22,022 nt of DNA from Chara braunii (lineage: Eukaryota > Streptophyta > Charophyceae > Charales > Characeae), in the NCBI GenBank assembly GCA_003427395.1, contig BFEA01000399.1, positions 1,166,885-1,188,906 of the forward strand, in the 5' to 3' direction. The notes below the pieces were generated by a model, which saw nothing but the letters and a program-made list of their open reading frames with translations, did no database searches and was not told the DNA's origin. Shown here piece after piece: positions 18,268-22,022 of this stretch; within the stretch, counting starts at the first letter, position 1; the number at the start of each line of letters is the position of its first letter. Position numbers and translations under genes: made by a program.

Positions 18268-18902
18268 TCACCAAATTTCAAATTTGATACGTCGTTGTCA
18301 CAACTTATCAGAGGCCCTGCAGCCAAGCATTCCAGCAGCAGGCATGCATTTCAGACTACTGGCTATAATGACCGGTTGTCGTATTTGGGTGGAGACGGTA
18401 ACCAAGTGGTCCAACACCACACTGCATTTAGACCAGGTCGGTGTAGCACACTGTCCACACAACCAACTGGTACGCACAACCAAATCCTCCTTAGAAAAAA
18501 GAGGTGCAGACGTACTCGTGGTGTGGCGGTTACATAGGTGTGTATCTTTCAGCCACATCATTTGGAGAGTTTCCATTACCTGAAAGTGTGTTTTTCCCTC
18601 TAACACCCTTTTTAGGACCTTTTGTATGTCTACTAGTCTAGTTAAATAGAGGTTATGGATTTGTACCTCTGGCCCTTAGGCCCTTCCATGCATGCACGGA
18701 ATAGGAGCGGCACCCCTCAGGCTGGCTACAAGAGCCAAGTTCAAGCCTTCGTATAAACTACCATATTTGTACGTTGTGTGTACGAATGTGTTCCTCTCCC
18801 TCCCTCCGTCCCTGTCTTTGGCAGCATGTGTGAAGTGGAGGACCTCTCAGAGTCCCAGGTTCCGTTCGGGGTCGACCAACATCTTGTTTTTTTGTTAGAA
18901 TA
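18268..18902. other. Flank of the LINE, nothing recognised
   Basis: Moderately AT-balanced sequence with several short frames on both strands and no motif. AAATTTCAAATTT at 18273-18285 is a small palindrome. Confidence 0.4.
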
Positions 18903-19283
18903 GTGTCACATTGTCAGAGGTCGGACGTGCAGCGTGATGTTAACTTTGTTAAGCAGCATTGTAACACAACTCTGCTTCAACTTACTTCCATTGAGGGTGT
19001 CGTTCTGAGGGTGTCGTTAGACACTCCTTACGACTTCCTCGAGCTACATGGAGGTTTTCTTGTAGCTCATAAGGAAAATTTGCGGCCTCTTTCCACATAT
19101 CCACGGGGAAGAACCCCAAGGATGTTTCCTTGTGGCCTGCCTGAGGCCGTTTTTATCCGGCAGTGGGGGGGAGTGTCCGTGGTCCAGCATCTTGTGTCTG
19201 TGTCATGGTTGAGACAGCGTGGTCCAGCGGCGTCCGCTGGGAAAGGGCAGGGTCAGGCGGCCAGAAACAAAATAAAAAAATAG
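18903..19283 (+). CDS. Unrecognised ORF fragment
   Basis: Open for 126 codons but without an ATG at its upstream end, so it is probably part of a larger decayed frame. The middle reads like ordinary protein (LDTPYDFLELHGGFLVAHKE, PRMFPCGLPEAVFIRQWGG) with balanced composition. The last 25 residues are low-complexity. A 15-bp-period doublet of GAGGGTGTCGTT lies near 18994-19020. I cannot name the family. The setting, between two transposon remnants, favours a transposon or retroelement origin. Confidence 0.3.
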   Translation: MSHCQRSDVQRDVNFVKQHCNTTLLQLTSIEGVVLRVSLDTPYDFLELHGGFLVAHKENLRPLSTYPRGRTPRMFPCGLPEAVFIRQWGGVSVVQHLVSVSWLRQRGPAASAGKGQGQAARNKIKK

Positions 19284-19554
19284 GGGACCTCCACGTTCGG
19301 AATTCAAAATTTGAATTGCGGCTGTGGTGACGAGCACGACCATCGGCAGGCGGTGCGAAGATAGGCCACGCCCGAATCGGGCTTTGTGGAGGCATCCCTT
19401 CCTGAGAAACATAAGCCTGTGTGCACGTGTACACAATGGTAGCATCAATTGCCATCGACACATGCCACTTTGCGGGCGTCGTTCAACACAGTTTTTCAAG
19501 GAGAGTGACGTCAACCCGAAGGGGGCAGCTTTGCAGAAGTGTCGTGGGTGCAAC

Positions 19555-19935
19555 CATCATTATGGCAGCAGAGACACATCATTCTTGTGGAAGTGTTGGC
19601 GATGGAGGCCGACAGAGAGGTCAGGCGTACGTTGTTGACACCGCTAGAGAGGACGGCCATGTCCTTGTCCTTCATTGTCGGCAGGAGAGGGCATTGGGAC
19701 GAACGAAGACGCAGTTGAGCGCGTAGGAGAAGGACGTTGATGCAAGCTGCACATGACGGCCCCGAATACGTGGTGACTTCGGAGGCTGTCATTCAATTGT
19801 GCTACGCACTGGGTTGCGACGTTATTCCACGAACAATGCCGAGGTGGTGGATCAAACGCAGTACGGGGGGAATGTGGGAAGACCTTCGGCAATGCGATGC
19901 CGCCACGGATGACTACTTCCGCGAGAAGCAGCACA
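19555..19935 (+). pseudogene. PIF/Harbinger-type transposase N-terminal fragment
   Basis: Two plus-strand frames, separated by a frameshift near 19690-19735, give successive pieces. The first is VLAMEADREVRRTLLTPLER TAMSLSFIVGRR (about 19588-19685); the second runs from 19737 as GPEYVVTSEAVIQLCYALGC, then MPRWWIKRSTGGMWEDLRQC and DAATDDYFREK. The RWW.KR.TGG.WEDLRQCD..TDDYFR pattern resembles the region preceding the DDE_Tnp_4 nuclease in Harbinger-type transposases. That identification is from memory of family style and was not searched. The fragment breaks off at about 19935 into repeat sequence, and no DDE catalytic domain is present. Confidence 0.5.
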
Positions 19936-19943
19936 GCGACAAG

Positions 19944-20145
19944 GAGCAGCATGGGGAACACCAGAAGCACCACTGCGATGAGGAGCAGCAGAGGGAGCCT
20001 GCGGTATAGGTCGGCCATGAACGACACGGTGGAGAGGGCCGCTAACAGAGGGAGCAACATAGGGACCACCAGACGCATCACAGCAACGAGGAGCAGCAGA
20101 AGAAGCGTACGGTACAGGTTAACCACGACCATTGCGGACGTTCCT
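19944..20145. repeat. Diverged 108-bp tandem repeat (2 units)
   Basis: Unit 19944-20051 and a partial unit from 20052 share GAGCA(G/A)CAT(G)GGGA, ACCAGA.GCA(C/T)CAC, GAGGAGCAGCAG and GTA(T/C)AGGT blocks in the same order. The Leu-rich frame on the minus strand (19644-20132) is produced by this repeat. Confidence 0.7.
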
Positions 20146-20179
20146 CAAGCGCGGGAAACGGCATGACGCCAACCTAAGA

Positions 20180-21070
20180 TGATGGCCCGGACACAAAGTT
20201 ATGAATTTCTGGGAATACATGGTAAAAGGGGCCTATCGAACCTCACGCCCGAGCCTCCCTCTTGAACAGATATTAACCGACAGATGGGAAAGGAACTCAC
20301 CGCTAGATGCTCTGCTAATGCATGATCTATCGTGGACCGCGTATGCCAAGATCATGCCAACAAACCTCAGATCTTTACAGTGGCAGATTTTGCACCGATG
20401 TCTCCCCACCCCCGATTGGTTGGTGTCCAGAACGGACTTGGAACAGAAGGGGCTGTTGTCCCCCATCTGCTCGTATTGCGGAAGAGCAACACCGCTGGCC
20501 AGGGCAACACTGGAGCATTGTCTGCTCGCATGCCCAATGATCACCCAAATATGGCAATGGTGGGACGCAGCATTCCACGCCCTCACGGGGAATCACATCC
20601 CCTGGGACCTGGGTCTTCTGCTACTCGGCAAAAAACAGCACCTGCTCGCCCGTTGGCCCTCCTACGTTGTCAATCTCTTTTCCTACATGCGCCTTCGCAT
20701 ACTAATGCTCGCATGGCGGGCAAGATGTGCCTTTGAAAGAAAAGACCACCAATTCGTCCTGCAACAAGCACAGCAGGCGGTGGAAGATGAAATCAGAGCC
20801 CGGACGCACGAAGCATGGAAAGAAATGAAACAGGCGTGCCGCAAGGAAAAGGAGCAGGCGGCCAAAGAAACCATCGTGCTTGCCTACCGCAACCTGTGGC
20901 AAGACCCACACAACACATTTTCGGAACTGACCGACTCCCTGGACATTCAATGGAAACCATGGAGAACTGCTGAATCATCCTGGGACAGAAGACCTTTCAA
21001 TTGCTTCGAGGTGCCCTTCCTCCCAACAAACTNCCCTTCCTCCCAACAAACTGTGATTGTTACGGACTGA
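20180..21070 (+). pseudogene. LINE ORF2 C-terminal fragment with intact zf-RVT zinc finger
   Basis: An open frame runs from an in-frame stop at 20180, with the first ATG at 20201, to a stop at 21068. Residues 55-125 form a zf-RVT domain: LRSLQWQILHRCLPTPDWLV, SPICSYCG, then TLEHCLLACPMITQIWQWWD, giving C-x2-C...H-C...C. A long, charged helical region follows (about residues 185-235). The frame contains an N at 21033 between two 19-bp duplicates, so the last 20 codons are unreliable. If the overlap is merged, the frame still reads through. The reverse transcriptase upstream is absent. The protein aligns with the minus-strand remnant at 7430-7947 and differs clearly from the zf-RVT of the long LINE, so it represents a second LINE lineage. 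The frame is unusually intact for this window. Confidence 0.75.
21014..21052. other. Assembly gap: N flanked by unmerged 19-bp overlap
   Basis: CCCTTCCTCCCAACAAACT occurs at 21014-21032 and again at 21034-21052 with a single N between. This is the expected signature of two contig ends that overlap by 19 bp but were joined with a gap character. The true sequence probably has one copy. Confidence 0.9.
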
Positions 21071-21084
21071 GCACTAGCCAAAAC

Positions 21085-21122
21085 CTGTCTCTTATACACA
21101 TCTAGATGTGTATAAGAGACAG
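21085..21122. other. Tn5 mosaic-end junction (sequencing library adapter)
   Basis: CTGTCTCTTATACACATCT at 21085-21103 is followed directly by its reverse complement AGATGTGTATAAGAGACAG at 21104-21122. These are the 19-bp hyperactive Tn5 mosaic ends. Head to head, they form the circularisation junction used in transposase-based mate-pair libraries. This is contamination in the assembly, not biology. Confidence 0.97.
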
Positions 21123-21419
21123 CCCCTCCTGTGCCCATGAGCCCCCATCCCTACGGAGAGGGTGTAACCTCAAGTGCTGCCTACAGACGACGCCAACGAT
21201 ATCATCAGCCGGTTGGAGGAAGGAATGGAGGATGTGATTCAGCCGACAAAACAAGACAAGATACAGGAAGGACACCTAATCAAATGCTACTCCTCCGAAC
21301 TGTCAAAGATACACAGGGCTCTGGAACAACAGGGCCATTCACAGATGGCTCGACAGCTCCCAGCTCCCAACATTGCCCAACATGAATGGGGAACCCAGAA
21401 TGGATCTGTACACTGTTAG
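21123..21419 (+). CDS. Short helical ORF, possible continuation of the LINE C-terminus
   Basis: The frame starting in-frame near 21174 reads DDANDIISRLEEGMEDVIQP, then GHLIKCYSSELSKIHRALEQ, and stops at 21417. The composition is that of a normal helical protein. It sits between the second LINE's zf-RVT frame and a 3' UTR-like segment, so it may be the extreme C-terminus of that ORF2. The adapter junction at 21085-21122 prevents proof that the two were contiguous. Not otherwise recognised. Confidence 0.3.
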
Positions 21420-22022
21420 GGCTCTGTAGCATTAGGGTCACTCACAGAATGCATGAGAGCTCCCTATAAAGCTTTGTAAGATAAGGGAACCCAAAGGGGA
21501 TCAGTACACAGTCATGGTCAAGCACGAATTGGGTGCATCTTAGTATTGCTGACCCAGAGACTCTCATCATGATACACAACTCTCAGTGACAAATGGGTTG
21601 CTTAAGGGGTCCAAGTCTTGCTTTGTACAAGAGTGGGTCCCGAATACCCGGCCGAAATAACACAGTAAACATTACCTCCCTGTCATAAAAGAAGTGGGAC
21701 ACTGGACCTGGTTTCCAGCAGGTGCAGCTCCCCACCAATGGAGTTTCAGCATAGGGGGTTATAAGAAGGGGGGTTGCAGACACCGAGGATAGGAGCCCTG
21801 CCACTGGCGGCAGGAGGAGCCCTGCCACTGGCGGCAAGGGGAGCATAGATATTGATGTACGGCGAACACCATCCTGGGTGGAACTAGGCCAACGGGTAGG
21901 TAGAGCTTTACAAAGTGGAAGGGTAATATATGCAGCCCCGAGGGAAAGAAGGATGCTCTGGAGCAAGAATTCTAATGGCCTTATGTCCGACAAACAATGT
22001 GCCACAAAGATGTTTCCAATGG
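21420..22022 (+). mobile_element. LINE 3' UTR region with family core, copy 5 (plus sense)
   Basis: The family core at 21696-21743 (GGGACACTGGACCTGGTTTC, then CAGCAGGTGCAGCTCCCCAC and CAATGG) is in plus orientation, the same as the LINE fragment upstream. This supports its being that element's 3' UTR. No A-tail appears before the window ends, and sequence after about 21750 does not match the other copies. The minus-strand frame at 21583-22005 has no recognisable motif and is ignored. Confidence 0.55.
21791..21838. repeat. 24-bp tandem doublet with internal hairpin
   Basis: Units 21791-21814 and 21815-21838 are nearly identical. Each contains GCCACTGGC, and the first contains CCTGCC...GGCAGG, a 6-bp stem. 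Confidence 0.85.

Noticed and set aside
19644-20132. Leu-rich minus-strand ORF that looks like a multi-pass membrane protein
   Set aside because: It is antisense to the Harbinger-like frame and to the 108-bp tandem repeat, which explain its length and composition.
21085-21122. Perfect 38-bp palindrome as a natural transposon end or cruciform
   Set aside because: It is exactly two head-to-head 19-bp Tn5 mosaic ends, a known library adapter junction.

Overview
The window reads as repeat-rich, non-genic nuclear DNA from a eukaryote, probably of the green-plant lineage. I see no rRNA, no convincing tRNA and no intact host gene. Almost everything recognisable is decayed transposable elements, A- or T-homopolymer tails, microsatellites and minisatellites. 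The LINEs are of the plant L1 type: ORF1 has a DUF4283-like domain and a zinc knuckle, and ORF2 has an APE endonuclease, a reverse transcriptase and a C-terminal zf-RVT zinc finger. The style of the hAT and PIF/Harbinger remnants would fit a large charophyte genome such as Chara; that is inference from remembered family style, not a search result.

Layout. 1-2960: degenerate sequence, with an acidic Asp/Glu/Ser-rich frame on the minus strand at the left edge, and a poly-A-tailed retroposon copy (minus sense) at 1500-1980. 3161-3354: a cluster of direct and inverted repeats with a perfect 30-bp inverted repeat. 3430-5388: a minus-strand hAT-family transposase pseudogene (BED finger, acidic linker, DUF659-like region, RNase H-like core) carrying a nearly identical internal 106-bp duplication. 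5660-7947: three more copies of the 1500-1980 repeat; the third runs directly behind a minus-strand LINE ORF2 remnant. This suggests the repeat is the 3' end of a LINE rather than an independent element. 7984-11160: microsatellites, minisatellites, a possible fold-back unit, and a 248-bp poly-A-tailed SINE-like insertion with a clear 13-bp target-site duplication. 11218-18267: a nearly complete but mutated LINE on the plus strand (ORF1, ORF2, 3' UTR, poly-A). 18903-20150: an unrecognised ORF, a PIF/Harbinger transposase N-terminal fragment and a tandem repeat. 20180-22022: the 3' part of a second plus-strand LINE with its 3' UTR.

How the parts relate. The short core beginning GGACGCTGGACC recurs in the 3' UTR of the long LINE, in the 3' region of the second LINE, and in three of the four short copies at 1.5-7.3 kb; the fourth of these (6957-7310) keeps only the edge of the core. 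Several copies carry a terminal hairpin next to the A-tail, and a second hairpin in which paired positions have changed together. The most interesting hypothesis from this window is therefore a LINE 3'-end RNA structure shared between full-length elements and short truncated or SINE-like derivatives.

Assembly caveats. 21085-21122 is exactly the 38-bp palindromic junction made by two Tn5 mosaic ends (a mate-pair library adapter). The single N at 21033 is flanked by an unmerged 19-bp overlap. The join between sequence left and right of about 21.1 kb should not be trusted.
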